DNA of 23,798 nucleotides. It comes from Prado023 sp964638055 (GTDB taxonomy: Bacteria > Actinomycetota > Actinomycetes > S36-B12 > CAIYMF01). Location of the stretch: NCBI GenBank assembly GCA_964638055.1, contig CAZWXF010000040.1, forward strand, positions 1 through 23,798, given 5' to 3'. The notes under the pieces are model-generated. The model made no database searches. It saw nothing but the letters and a program-made list of their open reading frames with translations, and was not told the origin of the DNA. Shown in pieces: positions 7,783 to 15,279 of the stretch (the stretch's first letter is position 1; every line of letters starts with the position of its first letter). The position numbers and the translations under genes were made by a program.

Positions 7783-8541
7783 TCAGTCGCTCTGGGCGCG
7801 CTCGGAGCCCGCTTCGACGCCCTCCTCGACGGCATCCTCCTCGGGAGTCCGCGTGGCCCCCCAGGCGAGCACGGCGACGAGCGCACCGACGAGCGGTGCG
7901 AGGATGAACAGCCAGACCTGGCTCATAGCGCCATTGCCCGCGAACAGGGCCGGGCCCAGGGAGCGCGCGGGGTTGACCGAGGTGCCGTCCAGCGGGATGC
8001 CCACCAGGTGCACGGCCGTGAGGGTCAGGCCGATGGCCAGCCCGGCGAACCCGGGTGATGCGGCGCGCTCGGTCACCAGCAGGATCACCATGACGAACGC
8101 GGCGGTGAGCACGACCTCGAGCACGAAGGCGCCCGCCAGCGTGATCGAGCCGTTGTCGTAGGCGTTCGTGCCCAGGCTCCCCGTCTGGTCGACGACGCCG
8201 TACCACGTGACGAAGACCTTGAGCAGCCCCCCGCCCATGATCGCGCCGGCGACCTGGGCCACCCAGTAGCCGATGGCCTCGTTGATGGGCATGCCGCGGC
8301 CGACGACCATCGCCAGCGTCACGGCCGGGTTCACGTGCGTGCCCGACACGGGCCCGAACGCGTACGCCAGGCCCATGAGCACCAGGCCGAAGGCGAGTGC
8401 GACCCCCACGACGCCGCTGCCGGGGCCGGGGAAGGTGTTGTTGGACCCCACCTTGCCGGCGATGCCGAACACCGCGGCGCCGACAGCGAGGAAGACCAGC
8501 AGGAACGTGCCGATGAACTCGGCTGCGAGCTTCTTGCCCAT
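7783..8541 (-). CDS. MIP family aquaporin, AqpZ-like water channel
   Basis: This 252-residue six-helix inner-membrane channel has both NPA boxes: THVNPAVTLA at 71-73 and SVNPARS at 190-192. The selectivity-filter positions match water-specific AqpZ: Phe51 in ALAFGL, His178 in AVHLVGIP, and Arg193 after the second NPA. Glyceroporins instead have an Asp after the second NPAR and a less bulky filter, so water rather than glycerol transport is expected. The C-terminus is an acidic cytosolic tail of about 25 residues. The ATG at 8541 is chosen because MGKKLAAEFIGTFLLVF is the typical family N-terminus. The 60 residues possible upstream are arginine- and proline-rich and look non-coding. Only a weak GAAAG precedes the start. 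The gene is monocistronic, closed by the hairpin at 7734-7777. Confidence 0.93.
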   Translation of the reverse strand: MGKKLAAEFIGTFLLVFLAVGAAVFGIAGKVGSNNTFPGPGSGVVGVALAFGLVLMGLAYAFGPVSGTHVNPAVTLAMVVGRGMPINEAIGYWVAQVAGAIMGGGLLKVFVTWYGVVDQTGSLGTNAYDNGSITLAGAFVLEVVLTAAFVMVILLVTERAASPGFAGLAIGLTLTAVHLVGIPLDGTSVNPARSLGPALFAGNGAMSQVWLFILAPLVGALVAVLAWGATRTPEEDAVEEGVEAGSERAQSD

Positions 8542-8766
8542 GAGGTTGCTTTCGGTCGGGGACGAGGGATGTTGCGGCGTGCCGCAGGCGGACGCCCCCG
8601 GAACGAGGCCACTGTGTGCGGGGCCCCGCGACCGGCAGGTCCGTCGGGGCTCATCATCACGTACAGCGCCGACGGAATCCGGGCGAACCGCCGACATGGC
8701 CCCGTGCGAGCTCGACAGCACCCGGCGCGAGCCCCCGACATGATCGGATGGCTGACCTGCGCAGGC
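8542..8766. other. Intergenic region between aquaporin and CDF genes
   Basis: These 225 bases lie upstream of the aquaporin start and downstream of the CDF stop. A short palindrome, CCTGCGCAGG, sits at 8756-8765 next to the CDF stop. I see no convincing promoter hexamers, small gene or RNA. The open frame reading into the aquaporin here is low-complexity shadow. Confidence 0.5.
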
Positions 8767-9705
8767 TCAGTCGCCGCCCGGACCCTCCGCCGGGGGCACG
8801 TCCAGGCCGCCGGGGGGCTGATCGGACCATGACCGCGGGTCCTCGATCGGCTCCAGGTGGGTGCTGACCGTCGTGCCGGGAAGGGCCTCGCGGATCTCCC
8901 CCTCGACCACCTCCAGCAGGTCGTGGCCTCGGGCCACCGTCCACTCGCCGGGCACGAGCACGTGCATGGAGACGAATCGCTGGCGGCCGGCCTCCCGGGT
9001 CTGCACCGCGTGGAAGATGACCGTCCGCGTCTGGTGGCGGCGCAGGATCTCGATGATGAGGTCGCTCTCCTCGGCCGGGAGCGCCGCGTCGAGAAGGCCC
9101 ATGGTCGACCTCGTGATCAGCTGCACCCCCGCCACCACGATGTTGAGCGCGACAGCTATCGCCAGGAGCGGGTCCACGATGAGCCATCCGGTGAGCCCCA
9201 CCAGCACGACGCCGACCACGACCCCGGCCGAGGTCCACACGTCGGTCATGAGGTGCTTTCCGTCGGCGGTCAGGACGATCGACCGATGCCGCTTCCCGGC
9301 GCGCAGGAGCGCGACGGCGACGACGCCGTTGATCGCTGAGGCGACCACCGAGATGGTCAGGCCCACGCCGAGGGACTCCAGCGGCCTGGGGTGCAGGAGA
9401 CGGGGGACCGCGGTCAGGATGATCAGACCTGCGGCCACGAGGATCATCAGGCCCTCCACGAGGGCGGAGAAGTACTCGGCCTTGCTCATCCCGAACTGCA
9501 TCCGCGTGGTGCCCGGCCGGGCGGCCGCTTTGAGCGCGATGAGGGCCACGAACGCCGCGACGATGTTGACCGTCGACTCCAGGGCGTCGGAGAGCAGTCC
9601 CACAGATCCGGTGACGGCGAACGCCGCGAGCTTGAGCGTGAACACAGTCACGCCTGTGGCGATGGACAGCCACGCGTAGCGTGAGATGTCCTCCTGGCCC
9701 TGCAT
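8767..9705 (-). CDS. Cation diffusion facilitator (CDF) family metal efflux transporter
   Basis: This 312-residue inner-membrane divalent metal/proton antiporter has six predicted helices within residues about 12-205. A cytosolic ferredoxin-like CDF C-terminal domain follows, at about 210-290. The metal site shows Asp40 in SDALESTVN on helix 2 and the HxxxD pair His151/Asp155 (KHLMTD) on helix 5. The helix-2 sequence DALES..N, rather than the classical DxxxD, is seen in one large bacterial CDF subgroup, so Zn, Fe, Mn or Co cannot be separated by eye. The ATG at 9705 has no ribosome binding site. CAAGAT stands exactly six bases upstream, resembling the leaderless starts elsewhere in this window. 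It diverges from the acyl-CoA dehydrogenase gene. Confidence 0.92.
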   Translation of the reverse strand: MQGQEDISRYAWLSIATGVTVFTLKLAAFAVTGSVGLLSDALESTVNIVAAFVALIALKAAARPGTTRMQFGMSKAEYFSALVEGLMILVAAGLIILTAVPRLLHPRPLESLGVGLTISVVASAINGVVAVALLRAGKRHRSIVLTADGKHLMTDVWTSAGVVVGVVLVGLTGWLIVDPLLAIAVALNIVVAGVQLITRSTMGLLDAALPAEESDLIIEILRRHQTRTVIFHAVQTREAGRQRFVSMHVLVPGEWTVARGHDLLEVVEGEIREALPGTTVSTHLEPIEDPRSWSDQPPGGLDVPPAEGPGGD

Positions 9706-9817
9706 GGGCGCATCTTGGCAGCGCCGCGGCCCGTCCGGCAGGTGCCGACCCTGTGGGAGTCGCAGTGCGCGGGCGGGGCGATACTGGCCGTCTCAGCCGC
9801 GATCGGAAGGAACTGGC

Positions 9818-11020
9818 ATGGGGCGCTTGGCGCAGACAGAGGGCTTGACGGAGATCCAGGCAGAGATCCTGGCCGCTGTCCGGGACTTCGTCGACAACGA
9901 GATCATCCCGAACGCGCAAGCGCTGGAGCATGCCGACGAGTACCCGGAGAAGATCGTCGAGGGCATGAAGGACATGGGGATCTTCGGCCTGATGATCCCC
10001 GAGCAGTACGGCGGGCTCGGCGAGTCGCTGCTCACCTACGCCCTGTGCGTCGAGGAGATCGCGCGGGGGTGGATGAGCGTCAGTGGCATCATCAACACGC
10101 ACTTCATCGTGGCGTACATGATCATGCAGCACGGGACCGAGGAGCAGAAGCAGCACTTCCTGCCCAGGATGGCCACCGGTGAGGTCCGCGGCGCCTTCTC
10201 GATGTCGGAGCCGCACTGCGGGTCGGACGTGGCGGCCATCACGTCCAAGGCAGTGCTCGACGGTGACGACTACGTGCTCAGCGGCCAGAAGATGTGGCTG
10301 ACCAACGGCGGTACGTCCACCCTGGTCGCCGTCCTCGTGCGAACCGATGCGCAGGCCCCGGATGGGGTCTCGGTCTACAGGCGGATGTCGACCTTCCTCA
10401 TCGAGAAGCCCGCAGGCTTCGGCGAGGTCCTGCCCGGCCTGGTCATCCCGGGCAAGATCGACAAGATGGGCTACAAGGGGGTGGACACCACCGAGCTGGT
10501 CATGGACGGCGTCCGCCTGCCCGAGTCGGCCCTGCTGGGCGGGACGACGGGCCGCGGCTTCTACCAGATGATGGACGGCGTCGAGGTCGGTCGGGTCAAC
10601 GTTGCCGCGCGGGCCTGCGGCCTGAGCCAGCGCGCCTTCGAGCTCGGCGTGGAGTATGCCCAGCAGCGGCACACCTTCGGCAAGGCGATCGCCGAGCACC
10701 AGGCCGTGTCCTTCCGCCTGGCCGACATGGCGGTGAAGGTCGAGACGGCCCACCAGATGATGGTCCGCGCCGCACGCAAGAAGGACTCCGGGGAGCGCAA
10801 CGACCTGGAGGCGGGGATGGCGAAGTACCTGGCCAGCGAGTACTGCCGCGATGTCGTGGAGGACTCCTTCCGCATCCACGGCGGCTACGGCTACGCCAAG
10901 GAGTACGAGATCGAACGGCTCTATCGCGAGGCCCCCATGCTCCTGATCGGGGAGGGGACCGCCGACATCCAGCGCATGATCATCGCTCGCCGGGTGTTGG
11001 AGGACTACGCCCTCCGGTGA
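9818..11020 (+). CDS. Acyl-CoA dehydrogenase family protein
   Basis: This 400-residue FAD flavoprotein catalyses alpha,beta-dehydrogenation of an acyl-CoA and passes electrons to ETF. The order of domains is an N-terminal helical domain (about 10-122), a middle beta domain opening with the signature FSMSEPHCGSD (127-137) and WLTNGG (160-165), and a C-terminal helical domain with RIHGGYGYAKEYEIERLYR. The catalytic base is placed at Glu379 in IGEGTADIQ, the position used by short-, medium- and butyryl-CoA enzymes. The ATG at 9818 is favoured because GGAAGGAA lies five bases before it; the 44 residues possible upstream are shadow. The substrate chain length or branching cannot be read from these motifs. 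The next gene is 151 bases away and unrelated. Confidence 0.94.
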   Translation: MGRLAQTEGLTEIQAEILAAVRDFVDNEIIPNAQALEHADEYPEKIVEGMKDMGIFGLMIPEQYGGLGESLLTYALCVEEIARGWMSVSGIINTHFIVAYMIMQHGTEEQKQHFLPRMATGEVRGAFSMSEPHCGSDVAAITSKAVLDGDDYVLSGQKMWLTNGGTSTLVAVLVRTDAQAPDGVSVYRRMSTFLIEKPAGFGEVLPGLVIPGKIDKMGYKGVDTTELVMDGVRLPESALLGGTTGRGFYQMMDGVEVGRVNVAARACGLSQRAFELGVEYAQQRHTFGKAIAEHQAVSFRLADMAVKVETAHQMMVRAARKKDSGERNDLEAGMAKYLASEYCRDVVEDSFRIHGGYGYAKEYEIERLYREAPMLLIGEGTADIQRMIIARRVLEDYALR

Positions 11021-11171
11021 GGGGTGGATGCAGGGCCCGCGACCCGAAATGTCCCGGAATCGGGGGCGGAATGCTATCCCCCGCCACGGCATAAGCGGGA
11101 AAACCCCACGTAAAGGGTGCATCATTCCCCCGGACGGTCGCGCCGGGTGACCGCGGAAGGGATGCGCCTGG
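11021..11171. other. Intergenic leader with possible secondary structure upstream of DUF2332
   Basis: These 151 bases include a small hairpin, CCCG-GAAT-CGGG, at 11053-11064. GGCGG at 11065-11069 can pair with CCGCC at 11081-11085. The stretch at 11090-11126 is less GC-rich than its surroundings and may hold the promoter of the next gene. No known riboswitch class was recognised. Confidence 0.35.
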
Positions 11172-12275
11172 ATGACGACGACCGTGGACGTTCTGCCAGG
11201 CGACGAGCTCATCTCCCTGCCCGAGGCACTGGAGGAACAGGCCGAGCAGTGCCATGCGTTGGGGTCGCCGCTCTCGGCAGCGGTCCTGCTCGCGGTTCGG
11301 CAGCTGTGTCGAGATGCCGACCTGCGCACGGCCGAGCTCCTCGGCGAGCTTGCCCTGGTCCGCACCCGCGACCTGATGGGCCTGCGCATCCTGGCTGCCG
11401 CGCACCGGCTCGTGCTGACCAAGCGGGCCCCGGCACTGGCGGCTTTCTACCCGACGGCCGGTGGGCACATCGCGGCCGACGACGCGCATGGCGACGCGCT
11501 GCGCGAGGCGGTGGCCGACGCCCTCGCAGCACATCCGCAGGTGGTCCGTGAGGTCGTGGCCCGGATACCCCAGACCAACGAGACCGGGCGGGGGCTGCCG
11601 CTGCGCGGAGCACTGGGCCGCGTGGCCACCGCGCACGGGCTGCCCATCCGCCTGCACGAGCTCGCGGCCTCGGCGGGGCTGAACCTGCGGACCGACGTGA
11701 TGCCGTGGGCGCAGGTCCCCATGGCGCCGGCCATCCGCATCGCCGAGCGCATGGGCTGCGACCTGCATCCCCTCGACGCCAACAATCCCGAGGACAGGCT
11801 GACACTGGCCACCTACGTCTGGGGCGACGACCTCGACCGCTTCGAGCGGCTGCGGTCCGCGTTCGTGCTGGCCCAGCGGATCCCGGCCACGGTGCAGCAG
11901 ATGGCCGCGGGGGCGTACATGACGGCACTGGCCCATGCCGAGCCGGTCCTGGACCAGTCCCTGGCCATATGGCACTCGGCGACCTGGATCTACCTGGACC
12001 GCGCCACGCGTGCGGAGATCCGCAGCGGCATCCGGCGGCTGGGCAGTCGAGCCGCACCCAACCATCCCGTCGTGCACCTGAGCTGGGAGAGTCTGCGCGA
12101 GCCGACCGATCCGAGCCGCTCGTTCGCCCTGGTCGGTCGGTCGTGGCCTGCCGCCGGCGCATGGGCGCCCTGGCGGGCAGGGACCGCGGTCATGCTCGGG
12201 GTCGGACCCGCCCACGGGATGCCGGTCAGGTGGAGCGAGCCACGGCCGCTGTCCAGCGATCCCCTGGAGACCTGA
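11172..12275 (+). CDS. DUF2332 family protein
   Basis: This 367-residue cytosolic protein matches the DUF2332 family, common in actinobacteria and of unproven function. Typical family stretches are LAAAHRLVLTKRAPALAAFYP (about 74-94), QTNETGR (134-140) and HELAASAGLNL (162-172). The last of these resembles the glycine-containing loop of nucleotide- or SAM-binding folds, but that link is only suggestive. There is no signal peptide or membrane helix. The ATG at 11172 follows GGAAGG by about 11 bases; another ATG at 11162 is in a different frame. The gene converges on the ATP-binding gene at 12336 with a 60-base spacer in which I see no hairpin. Family membership is fairly secure, function unknown. 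Confidence 0.82.
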   Translation: MTTTVDVLPGDELISLPEALEEQAEQCHALGSPLSAAVLLAVRQLCRDADLRTAELLGELALVRTRDLMGLRILAAAHRLVLTKRAPALAAFYPTAGGHIAADDAHGDALREAVADALAAHPQVVREVVARIPQTNETGRGLPLRGALGRVATAHGLPIRLHELAASAGLNLRTDVMPWAQVPMAPAIRIAERMGCDLHPLDANNPEDRLTLATYVWGDDLDRFERLRSAFVLAQRIPATVQQMAAGAYMTALAHAEPVLDQSLAIWHSATWIYLDRATRAEIRSGIRRLGSRAAPNHPVVHLSWESLREPTDPSRSFALVGRSWPAAGAWAPWRAGTAVMLGVGPAHGMPVRWSEPRPLSSDPLET

Positions 12276-12335
12276 CCCCTGCGGCGCGCGGCCCTCACCA
12301 CGGTCAGCACGCTCGTTCGGCCACGCAGGTTGGCG

Positions 12336-12710
12336 TCAGCGGCGGATGGGCAGGTCCAGCCAGACGGTCTTGACCTGGCCGACGGTGCGCCAGCCCCACC
12401 GCAGGGCGAGCTTCGCGACGAGGTCGAGCCCGCGTCCGCCCTCGTCGTCGTCATCGGAGTGGCGCGGGTGCGGCACCTGGTCGACCGAGCCGTCCCGCAC
12501 CTCCAGATGAAGGTGGTCGTCGCGGACCTCCGCCCTGACCTCGACGGGGCCCCGGGCGTGCCGCACGGCGTTGGTGACGAGCTCCGAGGCCAGCAGCTCG
12601 GCGTCCTCTGCGAGCTTGGGCAGGTTGGCCGAGCGCAGGAACGCACGGATGGCCCTGCGGGCCTCAGCAGGTGAGCTGAGGTCGTGCGGGAGGACGCGCT
12701 GGAGATCCAT
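12336..12710 (-). CDS. Small HATPase_c ATP-binding protein (anti-sigma factor / RsbW-SpoIIAB type)
   Basis: This 124-residue single-domain GHKL ATPase resembles the serine-protein kinase/anti-sigma regulators abundant in actinobacteria. The N-box is ELLASELVTNAVRHA, with Glu43 and Asn47. The G1 box is VRDGS around Asp73 and the G2 box is GRGLDLV at 93-99. A highly acidic insertion, HSDDDDEGG, sits between them. Such proteins bind and inhibit a sigma factor or phosphorylate an anti-anti-sigma factor, but no partner gene lies nearby, so this is an orphan. The frame is open for 76 more codons upstream. The ATG at 12710 is chosen because MDLQRVLPHDLSSPAEARR is the usual N-terminus and AAGGGGGG lies about 11 bases before it. 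Confidence 0.87.
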   Translation of the reverse strand: MDLQRVLPHDLSSPAEARRAIRAFLRSANLPKLAEDAELLASELVTNAVRHARGPVEVRAEVRDDHLHLEVRDGSVDQVPHPRHSDDDDEGGRGLDLVAKLALRWGWRTVGQVKTVWLDLPIRR

Positions 12711-12793
12711 GTGCGGCAGATACCCCCCTTGGGACGCATTCACACATCCCACCCGGAATTCGTCCTGCCGCCGACCGATGGGTGCGCGAGAGG

Positions 12794-13648
12794 TCAGCCT
12801 GCCGAGTCGAAGACGTGGTCGAGGATCGCCGCCGTCGCCTCCGGGTGTGAGGCGGCAGGGCTGTGACCCACACCGGGCAGCAGGTGCCACGGGGCGCCGA
12901 GCTCCGTGGCCATGCGCTCCTGCTCCGCGATCGGCCATGCGGTGTCGAGCTCCCCGGTCACCACCGCTGCCACCAGCCCGCTCGCCGCCAGGGCCGCGCG
13001 GAGCTGCGGACCGAGGTCAGGGGCCGTCAGGAGGATCGTCGCCAGGTCGGCCAGCGCGTGCGGGTCGTTGGCCATGAAGCGTGACGTGACGAAGGCGTGG
13101 ACGTCGGCGTCCGGCGGGCTCCACCCGTCCTCGCGGTCGAGGGATTCCTTGAGGGCCCAGATGTCGGACATCGGGACCACGCCGAGGGCCCGGCGCAGGC
13201 TCAGGAGGGGGTCGCGCTGGTCCGCCGGGATGGCGCCGGGGCCACTGCACAGCGCCGTCCAGGAGGCCAGGTCCCCGGGATGCGCCAGGACCAGGTGCCT
13301 GGTCACCAGTCCGCCCAGGGAGTGACCCACCACGTGGACGGGCGTGCCCAGCCACTGGACGGCGCGGTGCACGGACCCGGCGAGCGCTCGCTCGGTGTGG
13401 CTGCCCCTGGGCCCCAGCGGGGCGAAGCCGTTCTGCCCGGGGAGATCGAGAGCGGCCGTGCGCCAGCCCCGCCGGGCCAACGGTTCGAGCACCGCGATGA
13501 AGTCCTCCTTGCTCCCGGTGAAGCCCGGGACGAGCAGCACGTTGCCCAGGGGCGTCGTGGGTTCTGCCAGCAGCATCGGGACCGGCGCCGTGTCGAGCCC
13601 GAGAAGCGCCACGCCTTCGGGCATGGCGATGAACGGGGGGGTGCTCAT
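12794..13648 (-). CDS. Alpha/beta hydrolase
   Basis: This 284-residue alpha/beta-hydrolase fold enzyme is probably a cytosolic esterase-like hydrolase. Features are the oxyanion region LLVPGFTGSKEDF (about 39-50), the nucleophile elbow VVGHSLGG with Ser110, the acid Asp235 (TGELDTAWP), and His262 in GVGHSPAASHP. The cap region lies at about 135-205. The substrate is unknown. The frame is open far upstream through antisense of parA, but MSTPPFIAMPEG at 13648 is the sensible start. TATTGT lies seven bases before it and no ribosome binding site is present, so the transcript may be leaderless. It diverges from the ParA gene with only 46 bases between start codons. Confidence 0.9.
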   Translation of the reverse strand: MSTPPFIAMPEGVALLGLDTAPVPMLLAEPTTPLGNVLLVPGFTGSKEDFIAVLEPLARRGWRTAALDLPGQNGFAPLGPRGSHTERALAGSVHRAVQWLGTPVHVVGHSLGGLVTRHLVLAHPGDLASWTALCSGPGAIPADQRDPLLSLRRALGVVPMSDIWALKESLDREDGWSPPDADVHAFVTSRFMANDPHALADLATILLTAPDLGPQLRAALAASGLVAAVVTGELDTAWPIAEQERMATELGAPWHLLPGVGHSPAASHPEATAAILDHVFDSAG

Positions 13649-13655
13649 GCCGTGC

Positions 13656-13661
13656 ACAATA
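13656..13661 (-). promoter_or_regulatory. Candidate -10 element of the 13648 hydrolase, in a divergent promoter
   Basis: The minus strand reads TATTGT, seven bases before the hydrolase ATG. On the plus strand the overlapping CACAAT (13655-13660) could serve as the -10 of the ParA gene, giving a leader with the AGGGG ribosome binding site. The two promoters would then share the same bases. Confidence 0.35.
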
Positions 13662-13694
13662 GGCGCCACGCCGCAGTCGTCGTCAGGGGCCGTC

Positions 13695-14528
13695 ATGACT
13701 CGCACGATCGCCATCGCCAACCAGAAGGGTGGGGTGGCCAAGACCACCACCGTGGCCTCGCTCGGGGCTGCGCTGGCCGAGCTCGGCCAGCGGGTCCTCG
13801 TCGTCGACCTGGATCCCCAGGCGTGTCTGACCTTCTCCCTCGGACTGGATCCGGAGTCGCTCGAGTTCTCGATGCACGATGTCCTCCTGGGCAGGGTCAG
13901 TGCGCGGCTGGCCGTCACCAAGACCGACGAGAGCCTCAACATCCTGCCGGCGACCATCGACCTTGCCGGCACCGAGGCAGCACTGCTCACGCGCACGGGC
14001 CGGGAGTTCATCCTGCGCGGCGCCCTGGACGACGTGGCCGAGGAGTACGACTTCGTCCTGCTGGACTGCTCGCCCTCGCTGGGGGTGCTGACCATCAACG
14101 CCCTGACGGCCGCGAGCGAGGTTCTCGTCCCGCTGCAGTGCGAGACGCTGTCGCATCGGGGCGTCGGACAGCTCCTGGACACCGTCGCCGACGTCCGCCG
14201 CATCACCAACCGCGACCTGACGGTCCTCGGGGTGCTGCCTACCCTGTTCGACTCCCGGACCAACCACTCGCGGGCGGTGCTGGCCGACATCCGGGCGCGC
14301 TACGGCATCGACATCCTCACCCCGCCGATCCCCCGCTCGATCCGCTTCGCCGAGGCGCCTGCTGCTGGCCGGTCGGTGCTCTCTGGAGCGCAGTTCCGCG
14401 GCGCGGAGGCGTACCGGAGGCTCGCCCGCGGGCTGCTCGCTGGCACCGCCGTGGGCGACTACGGCGAGGGTGCGAGCGCGTCGAGCGCGGTCAGCAGCAG
14501 GACAGCTGGGATGGGAGAGATCAGATGA
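13695..14528 (+). CDS. ParA/Soj family ATPase (orphan, non-partition context)
   Basis: This is a 277-residue deviant Walker ATPase. Motif A is KGGVAKTTT at 11-19, with Ala in place of the usual Gly before the catalytic Lys. A' is DLDPQ at 38-42 and motif B is FVLLDCSPS at 120-128. The C-terminal part carries the usual IPRSIRFAEAPAAGRSV region. ParA proteins dimerise on ATP and position cargo such as DNA or protein complexes. No parB, parS-like repeat or replication gene is nearby, so this is an orphan whose cargo is unknown. It resembles, from memory, M. tuberculosis Rv3213c, which also lies near a DEAD-box helicase. AGGGG lies six bases before the ATG at 13695. The stop overlaps the next start (ATGA), which couples it to the four-cysteine protein. 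Confidence 0.92.
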   Translation: MTRTIAIANQKGGVAKTTTVASLGAALAELGQRVLVVDLDPQACLTFSLGLDPESLEFSMHDVLLGRVSARLAVTKTDESLNILPATIDLAGTEAALLTRTGREFILRGALDDVAEEYDFVLLDCSPSLGVLTINALTAASEVLVPLQCETLSHRGVGQLLDTVADVRRITNRDLTVLGVLPTLFDSRTNHSRAVLADIRARYGIDILTPPIPRSIRFAEAPAAGRSVLSGAQFRGAEAYRRLARGLLAGTAVGDYGEGASASSAVSSRTAGMGEIR

Positions 14529-14818
14529 GCCAGTCGTTCGACAGGATGCGCGCGCGCGCGGCGACCGAGCCGATGCTCGGCGGCGTTGACGTGCAGGGAA
14601 AGGCCGCGTTGTTCAGCGCCGCGGCGGCCACCCCTTCGCTGGGCTCGGTGGCCATCACCTGCTCGTCGTGTCACAGGGCCAGCGTGGTGTCCTACGTGCG
14701 CGCCCTCCAGCTCGCCCTGCCGAGCATCCACCTGGTCGGGCTGCGCCGGGAGTACCCCTCGTGGATGCGCTGCCCGGCCTGCCAGCAGCGCACCTGGGTC
14801 CGCATCGCCCTGTCGTAG
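14525..14818 (+). CDS. Small four-cysteine (zinc-ribbon-like) protein coupled to ParA
   Basis: This 97-residue protein has two CxxC knuckles, TCSSC (Cys46, Cys49) and RCPAC (Cys83, Cys86), separated by 33 residues. That arrangement fits one tetracysteine zinc site. The first 40 residues are probably helical and disordered. There is no membrane segment. I do not recognise a named family with certainty; it looks like a short actinobacterial protein that accompanies the orphan ParA. The ATG lies inside the ParA stop (ATGA), with GGGAGAG about six bases upstream, so it is translationally coupled and probably made in fixed ratio. It could be the cargo adaptor or regulator of the ATPase (inference). 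It converges on the lipoprotein gene with 23 bases between. Confidence 0.85.
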   Translation: MSQSFDRMRARAATEPMLGGVDVQGKAALFSAAAATPSLGSVAITCSSCHRASVVSYVRALQLALPSIHLVGLRREYPSWMRCPACQQRTWVRIALS

Positions 14819-14841
14819 GCCGCTTGGGGACCAGGCGACGG

Positions 14842-15279
14842 TCAACCGGAGGGGCACCTGACGGAGACGCGCGTCCCGGCCCGGTCAGCCTCGACGAGGG
14901 AGAAGACGGATCCGAAAGACGCCCAGGGGATCTGGACGACGAAGTTGCCGCTGACCGCACCGATTCTCCCCATGTCAGCCAGTTGGAGGCGCCCGACGCG
15001 GACGCCGGCCACATCCGGGCTGGTGGAGCTGACCTGGATCACCGTGACCGGGGATGGGTCGCTGACGTGCCCCTCCACGACCAGTCCTGCTTCCTCCTCC
15101 TGGCATGTCTGGATCACCAGGCGCTCCGAGGCGGTCGGCAGCTGTGACCATGTCGTCGTGCCCACGTGCGCGCTCGGCTCGAACACGATCTGGCCGGCTC
15201 GAGGCCCCAGGGCACATGCGGAGAGCATCAGAGACGCCAGGGCCGCGACCGCGATCGTCGCACTCATGCCCGCCCTCAT
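14842..15279 (-). CDS. Small predicted lipoprotein
   Basis: This 145-residue protein has a short basic start (MRAG), a hydrophobic stretch and a lipobox, LSAC, that places the lipidated cysteine at Cys22. The mature part of about 124 residues is beta-rich by eye. It contains two further cysteines, one in VIQTCQEEE and one near the C-terminus (SVRCPSG), which could form a disulphide outside the membrane. I recognise no family. The start is fixed by ATGA overlap with the stop of the large membrane protein upstream, so the two are co-translated. The lipoprotein is therefore likely a partner or stabiliser of that protein at the outer face of the membrane (inference). Confidence 0.8.
   Translation of the reverse strand: MRAGMSATIAVAALASLMLSACALGPRAGQIVFEPSAHVGTTTWSQLPTASERLVIQTCQEEEAGLVVEGHVSDPSPVTVIQVSSTSPDVAGVRVGRLQLADMGRIGAVSGNFVVQIPWASFGSVFSLVEADRAGTRVSVRCPSG

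Noticed and set aside
7783..8721. Longer aquaporin start at 8721
   Set aside because: The extra 60 residues are Arg/Pro/Ser-rich without family similarity, while the 8541 ATG gives the standard aquaporin N-terminus.
8657..11422. Very long minus-strand frame opposite the acyl-CoA dehydrogenase
   Set aside because: It is the shadow of a clear enzyme gene on the other strand, with no motifs and a biased composition.
13695..14528. ParA as part of a plasmid or chromosome partition locus
   Set aside because: There is no ParB gene, parS-like inverted repeats, gidB, dnaA or replication gene nearby, so it was called an orphan.
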